Positions 21,287-31,585 of a stretch of DNA of 64,000 nucleotides are shown piece by piece (the first letter of the stretch is position 1; each line of letters starts with the position of its first letter). Source of the DNA: Ilyonectria destructans (lineage: Eukaryota > Ascomycota > Sordariomycetes > Hypocreales > Nectriaceae). The stretch covers positions 2,976,001 to 3,040,000 of the forward strand of contig JAHEWK010000008.1 in the NCBI GenBank assembly GCA_020740775.1, given 5' to 3'. The notes beneath the pieces were generated by a model. The model did not search any database, was not told the origin of the DNA, and worked only from the letters and a program-made list of their open reading frames with translations. A program made the position numbers and the translations under genes.

Positions 21287-22387
21287 CTAATTGCTAATGT
21301 TCTGATGAGTAGATAAAGCCTCATTCATAGTATAAGACGTGCTCATAAACACCTCAGGGCCATCGTGGCGTGTGATAATTTTCTCGACCATACTATGGGA
21401 AACCCAAATTGGATCATCTATATCCAACCCATATCCATAGTTCTTCCAAGTAGTGAGCACCACAATGGAACTGCCATCAGATAGGTCACGGCATGATGTG
21501 CTCGAATTGGTACAACAATAACGACAGAGTAAACCTTGGTGGCCTCTGTTTACGTGTCGTGTATCATCGCTGCTCGAAGGCCTGTCGTTGCATCGGGCTC
21601 CGTGGTTCCAAAGGCAGTTGTGATGAAATCGCGTCTTGAAGTCCGCATTTGGTTCGAATCCTCGAAAGACGTACGGAGAGATGTCCCAGGTGTGATGTTG
21701 ACATTTAACCATCAGATTGTGATGCTTCAGAGCTTCCACAATGGTTGGCACCATCACACACGAATCACCCCGCCGGACACCTGGCATCAGGCAGAGCTCT
21801 GATTTTATAATCAGTTGGCTGCCCATAACTCTCGCACGTATCTTGGCTTTGATTTTGACAGTTGAGTTTGTTGCATATTCTTTGTCAAAGCGTATTGACT
21901 TTGGAGAATAGATTTCGTTGTTATGCCGGTGGCTCCTGAGAATGGCGGCGACCATGTCGAATCGTAATGGAAGTAGGGGTCTAAAGGCTTTCATTCTTTC
22001 GGTCTCATCTGTCAAGCAGGCGCGGTCTCTTTCAGGGCCGCGCGGCTCTCGTCCAGGATTAAATCGGGGAAGGTGGAAGTACCGGCACGCAGGACATAAG
22101 ACCATCCGAATCAGATATCCATCGCGCTCGAGGCGCTGTAGAAGCAGAAATTTATCTGATGCCGGTAGCCGTAGGACGTCTCGACCAAGAGATGAGAGAA
22201 GCTGACGGGATGAGATGGCCAGAGAAGCTCTTGGATAGCGCCGGGGTTTTCTGATAGATACGATTCCCTTGCTGACACTGGCCTCGTCTTGTGCCTGCCG
22301 AGCTTCTTCATAACTGATGCAGCCTAAGGGATAGCCATAACGAAGACCAAGGTAAGGTATAAATGGAGTCGGTTTTTTTTGGAGCAA
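21287..22387 (-). CDS. conserved-looking fungal hypothetical protein, Cys-rich
   Basis: A 366-residue intronless ORF. The middle (LPASDKFLLLQRLERDGYLIRMVLC... with CPACRYFHLP and a Pro/Arg-rich stretch PGREPRGPERD) resembles a common class of fungal hypothetical proteins, often with an N-terminal F-box, in which a Cys pair and His precede a basic segment. No clear F-box is visible here, so the N-terminus may be truncated or the start may lie further upstream in an unseen exon. The C-terminal third has many Cys and His residues (CQHHTW, CLWNHGARC, LLCRYCC), suggesting metal binding. No signal peptide or membrane segment. It sits between the two remnants of a GH3 gene, on the opposite strand. 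Function unknown. Confidence 0.6.
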   Translation of the reverse strand: MLQKKPTPFIPYLGLRYGYPLGCISYEEARQAQDEASVSKGIVSIRKPRRYPRASLAISSRQLLSSLGRDVLRLPASDKFLLLQRLERDGYLIRMVLCPACRYFHLPRFNPGREPRGPERDRACLTDETERMKAFRPLLPLRFDMVAAILRSHRHNNEIYSPKSIRFDKEYATNSTVKIKAKIRARVMGSQLIIKSELCLMPGVRRGDSCVMVPTIVEALKHHNLMVKCQHHTWDISPYVFRGFEPNADFKTRFHHNCLWNHGARCNDRPSSSDDTRHVNRGHQGLLCRYCCTNSSTSCRDLSDGSSIVVLTTWKNYGYGLDIDDPIWVSHSMVEKIITRHDGPEVFMSTSYTMNEALSTHQNISN

Positions 22388-23286
22388 AACTTGTCGGAGG
22401 ATACGGAATTGGAACCTGGCCCCTCGGTGGATGTATGGATTTTATAGTTTCTGAGGCACTGCATTTGTAGGAGAGTTTTACACTTGATCACAAGAGTAAT
22501 GATTTTTTTTCGCAAGGTTTGTCATGACCAGAAACGTGAATTGTTCCATATTTTTTAAAAAGTATCTGCCAGCTTTAACTCTGTCCCATGTCAGAAGCTA
22601 CCATGGGGGTACGCAAAGCTGCAGCTCTAGGCTGGCGGGACCCCATTTACCTCCAGCAACCCTGCCCTGAAGCTGCTATGGAGATCTCACCACCACGGCT
22701 CAGAGAGATAGGGCTACTGTTAGAAGCAAATAGGACCGTTGCTGTAGCTCTGCTTTACACCTATTCCATCTAATGTCATATTTGTAGGCCGTCTGCTCGC
22801 TTAAGGTAGCCCTCAAGGTTTGCAAGTTGCTCTTACAAATTCAAAATAACACATTTGTTCTACAGTCTAAGTTTACAAGCTAATGCTGCATGATGATCTT
22901 CTGACCTCTTTTGCTTTCGGCGGCCCTGCCGGGGGTTGCCTGCAGTATCTCGGTAAATCAGCCAGTTATTCAGTCCCTTGTAACGCTTCTGTACTCTGAA
23001 AATTAAAGAATAGCCCTTTTGCATATGTTTCGGCTCACTTTGGTATCTGCTCGGACGAGTGCACGGGTGGTTAATGATGGCTTTCGAGTTAGCTTAATAA
23101 GCCCAAGTTGAGACATGGAACGGGAGAGTCACTACCCGGGTTTTACCTGCCGAGGCTACGGCGGTGTTTGGCGACTTTGGTGAAAGACTGAATACTATGG
23201 AGAGATAAAGCGGTTGAAACAGAAAACATCAGAACGACTCACTGCGCGGAGTGAGGAGGGTATGCAACACGGGTTGCTGCCCTTCT
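22388..23286. other. intergenic, nothing supported
   Basis: No motif or splice-consistent gene found. The missing middle of the GH3 protein was looked for here and not found. Confidence 0.4.
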
Positions 23287-24251
23287 CATCCAAATGTTAC
23301 CGCCATTATCGCACCGCTGGTCCCGGGCGAGCAAACCGGTCCTGGTCTCGTGGATATTCTCTCGGGGGCATGTTTCCCCCAGTGGCAAGTTACCTTTTAC
23401 CAGTACGAATCCATTTCCCGGTTATAATATTTCCCCTTCAATAAATAACCAAGTATTAGCAGTGGCAAAGAACGAATCCGACTACCCCCCAAACACCATT
23501 TCGGACGAATACAGCATTACCCCACAAGCAAATTTCACGGAGAAACTCCTCATTGACTATCGCTGGTTTGATTCGAATAATATTACCCCGAGGTTCGGTA
23601 AGTGGGATATGTTCATACTTGTGATTCGGCTGCTAATTGACTCAGAATTTGGGTTCGGGTTGACGTATTCCACATTCGAGTACCGATATATTCGCATCAA
23701 TAAGGCCAGTTATCCCGACAAATTTGCAATCCAGGCCACAAATGAGAATTCCGCAGGTCAAATGAAAGGAGAGTCTATCGATGATGTTTTGTTCTCTGTT
23801 TCCGCTAAAGTTAAGATTACCGGAGATTGGGTAGCCTCGGAAGTGGCCCAGTTTGTGAACATACCCCCTCGATATTGTTAATCGACTTGGACTAATCGGC
23901 AATCGCAGGATGTTGGATTTCCAGAGGTTGAGAATGAGCCCCCAAGAGTTCTTCGGGGCTTCACTAATCTCAAAGGGCCCCCCCCCCCCCCCCCCCCCCC
24001 CCAACCGGGAGAGAATAGCGTTCTTTCCGTAAGACCCAAGCCCTAATTTAGTACAATAGGTCATATCCCTAACTCCTAACTATAGCATTCGCCGCAAGTA
24101 TGTTGTGATCTGGGCTGTCGTTACTCAAAATTGGCGATTTCCTCATGGACATGAAGTGATGTTTCATGTCGGGGCGAGTTCAAGAATATTGCCGCTGGTA
24201 AATTTAATATTTACTACCAGAATGTCCACAATTCTAATAATATTGGGCTAG
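23287..24251 (+). pseudogene. GH3 beta-glucosidase, C-terminal remnant
   Basis: Pieces of the second GH3 domain and the fibronectin-III-like C-terminal domain occur in the right order: HPNVTAIIAPLVPGEQTG, then GLVDILSG, HVSPSGKLPFT, VAKNESDYPP, LLIDYRWFDSNNITPRF, EFGFGLTYSTFEY, VASEVAQ, ENEPPRVLRGFTNLK, and finally VVTQNWRFPHG and HVGASSR. Plausible introns are 23403-23459, 23598-23645 and about 23850-23907. A one-base gain in the G-run at ~23364-23368 shifts the frame between ILSG and HVSPSGK. A 25-base C tract (23978-24002) interrupts the coding region near the end. No complete product is possible. It is probably the other end of the gene whose N-terminal half is at 18795-20190; both are on the plus strand. 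Confidence 0.8.
23978..24002. repeat. homopolymer of 25 C
   Basis: An uninterrupted 25-base C run inside the GH3 remnant, following GGG. Its length is likely to vary, and sequencing or assembly errors are possible here. Confidence 0.95.
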
Positions 24252-26832
24252 TTTTTGAAGCACCGCCTGTAATAGCCAAATTACTCCTTCGGGACGAGAT
24301 AAAAACTTAAAGGATAATTAAGCACACTAAGCCATTAATAAGTGTATGGGGATAGAGAAGCTTAGGGAAGGGAGTGAGGAGAGAGAGGAAGGGAAGGAAG
24401 AATGGAAATAAGCTAAAGATTTGGGGTTGGCATTGACCACCTACGAAGTAGAGTCTTCGACTTATGCTTTCGAAACAACATGGGGTCGAGAGTTTAATCA
24501 GTTGTCTGTGCTTATATTTCAGTGGATGTATAAGTGGGGTTTACCCACAATGTTTCGAGGGCATAATATGGGGACTCAGATCGGTCCAATCGATACCGTT
24601 ACCGATACCGACACCGAGAAGCTTCCCTTAGCTCCAAGCTCTTAGTCTAAGAGATTTGAAGTAGGGAGAAATGCTGATCTTGTCAGATGTACGAGTCCAC
24701 GGCTGTGGGGCTCAGGCGCTAGTTTATACTTTTGCCGTGGACACACGCCGCATGGCATTATCCAGACCGACAGTCTCGACACCAAGCTGCGTACGTAAGA
24801 GATTGGCGCCGGTGTTGGCCCCAGCCGGTACCATATTGCCAAGCTACCAGCCTACAACACCAGGAATAGGTAGTTGTTCGTGGCCCAAAACTCGGAGTCA
24901 ATACACAATTTGTCAAACATAGGAATTAATCTACGAAACAAGGTCTCTTTATCCCGGACTTGACGTCAGAGGTGTGGAGCACACCTGAGCCGACTATTAA
25001 AATGGGGAAAAATTGCTAAAATTAGTATTAAGATCATACCCGTCACAAAGGATGGGCGGTCAAGAGGTGTAGAAGTCAACGTTGCATTTCTTATAGCTAC
25101 GGGTGGAGATGTCACCCTAACCCCCAAAAGCCAAGCCTCAGAGGCGCTTTCCGAACCCGGGGGTGTGCCGGAGTCTTTCCTGCCTCCACACAGTCTCCAG
25201 CCTGCAGAGCCACGTGAACTTTTATTATCGCTCCAATTGGAAATATAGGAGGTGGAATATTAAACTTAGAATCTACAGGTTTATCAGGAATCAAGGGTGC
25301 CTTTTTCAAGTACGGTAAAAACTGGGATGTTAAAGTTAATGTGGGCAGGCTGTGTCGAGCTGCAAGGTCTTTGGCGAGTTTTCTGTCTTAATGATCGGGT
25401 CAGCTTGGGTGTCACATATTAAATAGACGAGTATAGGGTATTATGGTTAGTTTATGTGTGGTCTCGTGGCAACTGGTCTAGGAGTAAATACGGGTGATGA
25501 TTTTGCCGAGGGGAAAAGAGCAAGAGAATCAGTAGGTTGAAGCAAAGGATGGGCCAAAAATTGTGGGCATGAATGGACCGTGATATTGTCCCAGGATTTT
25601 CCTGTTGGGAAGGACGTGCAACTGAAACAAATCTCGCTGAAGATTAATCCGAGGAATGCGAGTGTTCGTCCAGGAGTCCCTGACTCGTACGAGCTGGGCT
25701 ATGCAGTCGCTCCGGTCGGGGTAGAACCCACAGTTCAAATAAACTTTATATCAGAGTTATTCGCTCAGACCTATCCATTCGTTTCTGGCAACGGTACGAT
25801 CCACTTAGTCCTTCCGGTTCTCTTCCGGTCCCTTCGAAGAATATTCCAAGGGTCTTAGGCTAGTGAAGTAGACAGCAAGAACCTTGGTCAGTTGCATTAT
25901 GAGCGGTTTCGCTAGTCGCGGCAGAATACTTAAAATTGATATTGGTGAACGGCAAGAGCTGGTTGAACAAAAACAACATACTGGGCTTGTGGGAGGCTGT
26001 AATTATTCATGTCCTCTTCCTCTAGGGTCTGATTAAAATGGAATGGACCAGATCCGGGTGAGAGTGATATCTACAGTATGCAGGGTTAGCAATTGAGAGC
26101 TGCCTGCCGTAGTCCATGCCGGCTGCCTCTCTCGTCAGTGATTTATCCTCACTGTCGACAACCTAACGGCATTCTACAGTGATCTACTTCTGAGTGGAGT
26201 CAATTCGATGTCCTTCCAAGTGCTGTGTCATAATGTACCGCGGTTTCTTTTGAGTTTTCTGCCTCAGCAGGGTGGAGACACTGCCCAGTGCTCAAGACAT
26301 TCCAGGTCCTCTTCATGCGAAACCCGTCGAACCACCTGATTCCACAAAATTTAAGATACGGAGCTGGCATCACCGTACCCCGAGGCATCCGGGAAGTCTC
26401 CTTGATACGTGGCAGGCCTCAGGGAATAGGACCTACGTTGCAGAATTTCTCCTCCGGCATCAGGCCCCGAGCTCACCGACAGTCATGATGCTGCAGAACA
26501 GGGACTCTTAGCATCAGGAATACCATCGTCACAGGATCAAACTTATGCCCGAAACCGTAGTAGATTACCATGTCCTCCGGGACTCCCGAGACTGGCGAAG
26601 GACGAAAGTGGTTCTGCTAGCAGTGCAGAGCGTGTATACTCGTATCCTTCGCTGAATATTGCAGCAGGGGTTGATCAGTGTCACATATATAAAGACCATC
26701 GAGTCCTGCTTTTGCTTCCTCTTTTTCCAGAAGACAACAGCAATTCATACTCAACACAATTCGCCTTCACAACATCAACTCTTCTTCTTTGCTACCTGTG
26801 CCCTCTGCAATCTATTCATTACCCTCGCAATC
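24252..26832. other. gene-poor stretch
   Basis: Several 60-90 codon ORFs on both strands lack motifs. No gene is supported. The last ~150 bases hold the promoter of the small secreted protein gene. Confidence 0.4.
26686..26694 (+). promoter_or_regulatory. TATA box of the small secreted protein gene
   Basis: TATATAAAG, ~140 bases before the ATG at 26833, followed by a CT/CA-rich leader typical of highly expressed fungal genes. Confidence 0.6.
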
Positions 26833-27225
26833 ATGCTTTTCCAAACCATTCTCATTGCTACCGTTGCCGTGTTGCCGGCTATGGCCGCGCAGTTTTGTGG
26901 CGACTCCAACCTGGGCGGAGGCTGTGAGACATTCTCTGCCGATGGCAAATGCCGTATGAAATCCCAGTATCACTTTCCTCGAGTATTTCTCTAACAGCAT
27001 GAAGATAATTTCAAGAAGGCGGACTGGCTCAGTTCCTACGATACTGAGGGTGCTACTTGCCAGTTCTTTGAGTAGGTCTCATATCTGCTGGAGGGTCTCA
27101 AGTGACTAACTTTGACCGCTAGTTCCAACGGCTGTTTTGATGAGCTATTTTCTCTCAAAGGTCGTGACGGCAACCTTCGCAACGGGCCGTACAACGACCA
27201 AGTCAACTCAATCCTCTGCAAGTAA
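26833..27225 (+). CDS. small secreted cysteine-rich protein (96 aa)
   Basis: Three exons: 26833-26953, 27005-27071 and 27123-27225. The product has a signal peptide (MLFQTILIATVAVLPAMAA) and a ~77-residue mature part with six cysteines (C22, C31, C40, C59, C67, C95), compatible with three disulfides. The first intron must end at an AAG, nine bases after a CTAAC branch site; the earlier CAG would shift the frame to an immediate stop. The second intron is gtaggt...gctag. The pattern NLGGGCETF ... C ... PYNDQVNSILC loosely recalls the Greek-key motif of beta/gamma-crystallin-like secreted proteins, but this is only a resemblance. A strong TATA box and leader are present. Secreted, Cys-rich and under 100 residues, it fits effector or antimicrobial candidates; no function is assigned. 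Confidence 0.75.
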
Positions 27226-29400
27226 GCCTACTCGTGCTACCTGTGAGCCTCCAGAGTTTTGCTTGTTTGCTGGGAAGGCATCTCTTTACTTCTCACGAAG
27301 GAGGAATTCTGTGTGGTCTACGGGCCAAGTTCGAGCCAGCATGCATGGCCGTGGTCAAGATTTGGTTGCAAGTCATGATGAAATGCAGATAGACAAAGGA
27401 ATGGCTGAATCTGGACCACAGTGAGGCTCTTGTCACGGCCTAGGCCATGACGCAGGCGGTAGGGGACGACAAAATCCTGGACTCACTCACTTTTCACTTC
27501 GACCTATCATACAAGAGCCGACATTTACCGGAACGACGTCGTTCCTGGAGCGGTAGCGCTTCTAGACCGATGTACTCCTAGACAATGTCGCTCGATGTTT
27601 TATATATAGAATCAATTAGCACTTAGACAACGAGATTTAAACTCCTCAGCTCTCAACATACTGTTGGATTGTGACTCTGTATCACAACCTCTGATAGATC
27701 GATATCCTGACCTTAGTCAGAGGGGGCCGGCGGCATCCTGGATCAATACCGTCAACAGATTCTGTGTCAGGGGCTAAGGGGGACAACGGCTATGACCCGA
27801 CTCAGACACCTTGACTCTAAGGCTAGTTACGCGTGTAGTGCCAGCTACACGTAGGTTGTGGTATGCTGGCTGTCGACGGCGGGAATTGTAATAGAATTGG
27901 AAAGGCCAGAGATTAATATTCCTATCATTAAAATTCTATCATTAAGTCTACAGTATTACACCAGTGTAACTCAAGCTTCTCATTTCTTTTACTTTTAGCT
28001 CGTTATATTCTGGATCTATCTCTGCGAACGGAACTATGTCTAGATTAAAATAAGTTCAGGTAATTCCAATATATGTTACTAAAGTGTAACTTATATTGCT
28101 CACTATAATATTTTGGTGTATTTTCGAAACTGGGGGCGGTTTCTACAAGGTCTCCTAGTGCTTGTTATAGCAGCTGTAAGAGGGGCTCCCGTGGAAAAAT
28201 CAAGCCTTTCTAGATGATCTTTATTGTGCAGCATGGTCTTGTATAAAGGAAGCTGCCAGGCAGATTCGGCAAATGAACTTCGGTCTCTTGTCGCAATGCA
28301 CGCTAGAAAAATGATGGTACCTGGAAAAACACCGTGAGCCACCAAACCTCAAAAGACTATCCTCTCAATTCCGCACCACCCCGGAGGAGACAAGAGACCC
28401 CAGCTGTCCCACATAATAAAATTGCCATACTAGAGGAAAAGGTAACATTTTTGGAATAACAAGTTACAGCTGTAACAGCTGCAATTGCGTGCAAATTCGT
28501 CTTACGCTAGCCCCTCTTCACATTTCCAAATAGAGCAAAGCTGAAGCCACTCCGCCTGTTTGAGGCTAAACGTGGCTTGAAAAACACTAGCTGAACACGG
28601 GCCAGGCCGCCTCTGGTCCGAGAGGCTGCATTATCACAAACTATCCATCTTATCGATATGTGATATTGGAGCATGTGCCGCATTCTACATAGCGTTCAGC
28701 TGATAGCTCCCGCTTCTGGTTCTATCGCCGAGACAGTATTTCACTTCAGGGCTAGACTTCATTCCGTCTTGTAGTCCGTGGCTGGCGGAATTGGTCAAAT
28801 ATGGAGAAGCATGTTCTTTATTGAGATATATCAGCAGCTTGGTGTGGTCGCCAAGACAAGGAAGCCGTCACCATTGGTGCCTCCATAACCTTGAGCGGGG
28901 AGACGGTCGGCCGTATCGCAGTACTAGGGGGGCCGCTTTTGAGACCCCGTAGTAGTGGTTCCCCTCGCAGGGCATTCAGTAGCCACTCAACATGCAGAGA
29001 GCAGAGATCAAAGCGCTCTACTAGCGCTCTCCAGAGTGACTGTACTCACAAACGGTCGTGGATATGATCAAATGAGGACAATGATTCGTCACGCAACCCG
29101 GCAAAATAGGTCTGTGGCTGGCTGTACAACCATTCAGCTGCGCTCTGGATCTCCCCTTGCATTCTCGCGGCCAATATTGGTCTTAGACATCTATCATGAC
29201 GTGATACTGTTGATGATTAGCTCATGAGGCCGCCGCTCAGCTGGAGGACGTAGGCAGTGGAGGGAGCCTGACTTAACCTTTCTTCCCCCGACTTTGTCTA
29301 TAAATACCGGTGGCTCCCCCCTTCAACTAAGATTAAACCATCACCAGCCAACACTCCCAAGTCTTCTATCAACACAAGCACTTCACTACCTTTTCACACA
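27226..29400. other. intergenic, nothing supported until the promoter at ~29.3 kb
   Basis: No motif-bearing ORF. A TATA box (TATAAATA, 29299-29306) and a CA/CT-rich leader immediately precede the gene at 29401. Confidence 0.45.
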
Positions 29401-30147
29401 ATGGCCTCTCTTGTTCCCATCGCAGCGGAAGGCATCTCGGCCCACTATCACGGTTTGGGCCGCAAGCTCGAACTCAGGGCTGAGGGCGAAATTCCCGGAT
29501 ACTTTCTCACTCCGTTCTTCGAGCAGGAGATCTGGGACGGTGGTCTGCGCTTTTCAATCAAGGCCTACAGTGGTGGCTATGGCAAACTGCCCCCGACCCA
29601 GAAGGTCAAGTTCAACTTCGAGCTGCCGATCCTTCTCCCGATCCCCCACTTCAACAACAGGTCCGTCATTGTTGAGACGGCCTTCGGCGCTTCCGAGATT
29701 AAGATCGAGTACCTCGAGTGGCCAGAGCCCCCCAAGGGAGAGGAGTCGGTCGTAAAGACCACACTGAATGCTATCGCTCCTACCAGCAACCCGGACAAGA
29801 AGGACGCCGAGGTCACTTCTGTGCTTCCGCCAGTAGAGTTCTATCTCATAGACAGCGGCACGCTGACCATCCCCGCCCTGATCCCCAAGGAGGTGAACTC
29901 GTATTTGGACATTGAGTTCAACAAGGAGTTCGTCAGACTGGTCAATACAAGCGTCGACAATGGCTTCATCAAGTGGACTCTGGAATGGAACAAGCCTCCC
30001 ACCGGCGCGGACGATCCCCAGCGCATCAACGTCACCACTACCACCAAGCATGAAGCTACGATCGCAATTTGGCCTCCCGTTCCGAGGATCATCAGGGTTA
30101 TTCAGCCGTACCTCGTCCACCGGGTCTGGCTTGTGTCCAACGAGTAG
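29401..30147 (+). CDS. hypothetical protein, 248 aa
   Basis: An intronless ORF with strongly GC-rich third positions, a TATA box ~100 bases upstream and a typical CAACACAAG-rich leader, so it is very probably expressed. No signal peptide and no membrane segment. The predicted protein is rich in beta-prone and Pro-containing segments (LPILLPIPHFNNRSVI, LTIPALIPKEVNSYLDIEF, IAIWPPVPRIIRV), suggesting a beta-sandwich fold. I do not recognise the family. No related gene lies nearby. Confidence 0.75.
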   Translation: MASLVPIAAEGISAHYHGLGRKLELRAEGEIPGYFLTPFFEQEIWDGGLRFSIKAYSGGYGKLPPTQKVKFNFELPILLPIPHFNNRSVIVETAFGASEIKIEYLEWPEPPKGEESVVKTTLNAIAPTSNPDKKDAEVTSVLPPVEFYLIDSGTLTIPALIPKEVNSYLDIEFNKEFVRLVNTSVDNGFIKWTLEWNKPPTGADDPQRINVTTTTKHEATIAIWPPVPRIIRVIQPYLVHRVWLVSNE

Positions 30148-31180
30148 AGGATGACAGCTGAACGCCCCGGCTTGTCCTGCATTCCTCCAGCCGTCTTCTT
30201 GAAGTGATGTCCAGTACAGAAGGACATTATGTGGAGGACAAAACAAGAGCGATATCCGCGGTCAAATGAGGCTTACCTTGCGCCTTGGTTGAATACAGTC
30301 ATCACTTCTATATTTGAACTAATGTAATTTTGCATTACTCAATTAATAATGAGTTGCTACTTATCTTGCTTACTGTCTTGAATAGTAATGATGATGCTGT
30401 ACGTAACTTTCCAAGAACAGTATTCCATCCTCAGCCAAGTTTGTTACAGCGGCGTGAGAAGAACATGATTGTAATTAACTGCAAATATCCGTCAGTTTAT
30501 TGTTCATGAAAATATAGCTGCCTACTGATCATCAATTTATGAAGGCGCTCTTTTCTCCAATAGCGAAATACAAGAAATAAATGTTTCAATATTGAGTAAT
30601 TGACCGCAAATAGCAGCTAGAGGTAGAAGACAGTGTAGGAATAGCTTAATTTGAATACTGAAACATGCCTGAAGACGGACCGCTTGATAAGTCAATGCCA
30701 AGCATAGGTGTTAGTAATGGACGGACTGAGGCAGCGCACTAGTCGCCGAGTTGGAGCCCAAGGTCTTTGATCCCGACTACGATAGGCCTCAGTGGGCACG
30801 GCAGCACTATCCTCTTCTATGACAAGGGCTATCTGTCGGCACCTGAGCTGGTCGAGTGCTCGATCGCACACCTGGTGTCTGGCATAGGGTAGGCCACTAG
30901 GGTAAACCCTATAAAAGCTTTCGGTTTAAAGAAGTGGCTTAATTGTTAACACGTAAGCGCTAGTAAGGCCTTAAAATCAAATAGAGTGGGTGATAATATA
31001 TAAGCTCTTATATCATCACTAATCCTGTATTTATCCTAACTACTACTAGAAACCTTGATAGGCACGCTCTTAACAAGTTACCAGTCCACTAACATTTGAA
31101 CTTGTCTCTTTCCCTTTCAGGGCCAAGGAGACCGGAAACCCCCAAGAACGCTTGCTAGCAGATATGTGGAAGAAAGCTCT
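30148..31180. other. intergenic with possible gene debris
   Basis: Around 30760-30890 short protein-like stretches occur in two frames (PDYDRPQWARQHYPLL, then YDKGYLSAPELVECSIAHLV), consistent with a decayed, frameshifted gene piece. The parent family is not recognised. Nothing else is supported. Confidence 0.3.
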
Positions 31181-31585
31181 TTAGCCAGACTGGGCCTGAA
31201 AATCGCAACCTCCCTGGCGAGGCGAGCATTGACCGCCCGTGTAGACAGCGGTCTTGCAGTTGTTGAACGAGGCGCGGCGGTCGCGACCGTTCTTGACAAA
31301 GTCGATGACGAGGTTGTTACCGACACCATTGATGTTGAGACGGCCACCATCAACAGAACGGCTAGCTCCGCTGAGGGCGCGGTCCGCGTACTCTTTGCAC
31401 GAGCCAGCGAAACCCTCAGACCTTTGGGAGGAGGCACCATCTGCGGGACCGATGGTGATCAGGCATTGGCGAATGCAGCTGGTAACTCCACCAAGACCAA
31501 CAGGAACACCGGAGTCCTTGACCGAGATGGCGAGGGCACTGCCGCCGAAAGCGGCGAGCATGGTGATGACAGAGCTGAACTTCAT
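31181..31585 (-). CDS. small secreted protein (134 aa, six cysteines)
   Basis: Intronless ORF with a clear signal peptide (MKFSSVITMLAAFGGSALA) and a mature part of about 115 residues carrying six cysteines (C37, C41, C63, C110, C120, C127). Mature protein is rich in Gly, Ser, Asn and Arg. On the minus strand a TATA box (TATAAGTA at 31773-31780) lies ~190 bases before the ATG, embedded in the same 12-mer as the TATA box of the NPP1 gene at 52 kb. The family is not recognised. A plus-strand ORF over the same bases has no signal peptide and is taken as a shadow. It may be an effector-like or cell-wall protein. Confidence 0.7.
   Translation of the reverse strand: MKFSSVITMLAAFGGSALAISVKDSGVPVGLGGVTSCIRQCLITIGPADGASSQRSEGFAGSCKEYADRALSGASRSVDGGRLNINGVGNNLVIDFVKNGRDRRASFNNCKTAVYTGGQCSPRQGGCDFQAQSG

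Noticed and set aside
26200..26600. Possible P450-like debris on the minus strand (IKETSRM resembling an ExxR motif)
   Set aside because: No heme loop or other P450 block in order nearby; a single short resemblance is not enough.
29554..30246. 230-codon minus-strand ORF opposite the 248-aa protein
   Set aside because: Promoter elements and leader support the plus strand; the minus frame is a codon-bias shadow.
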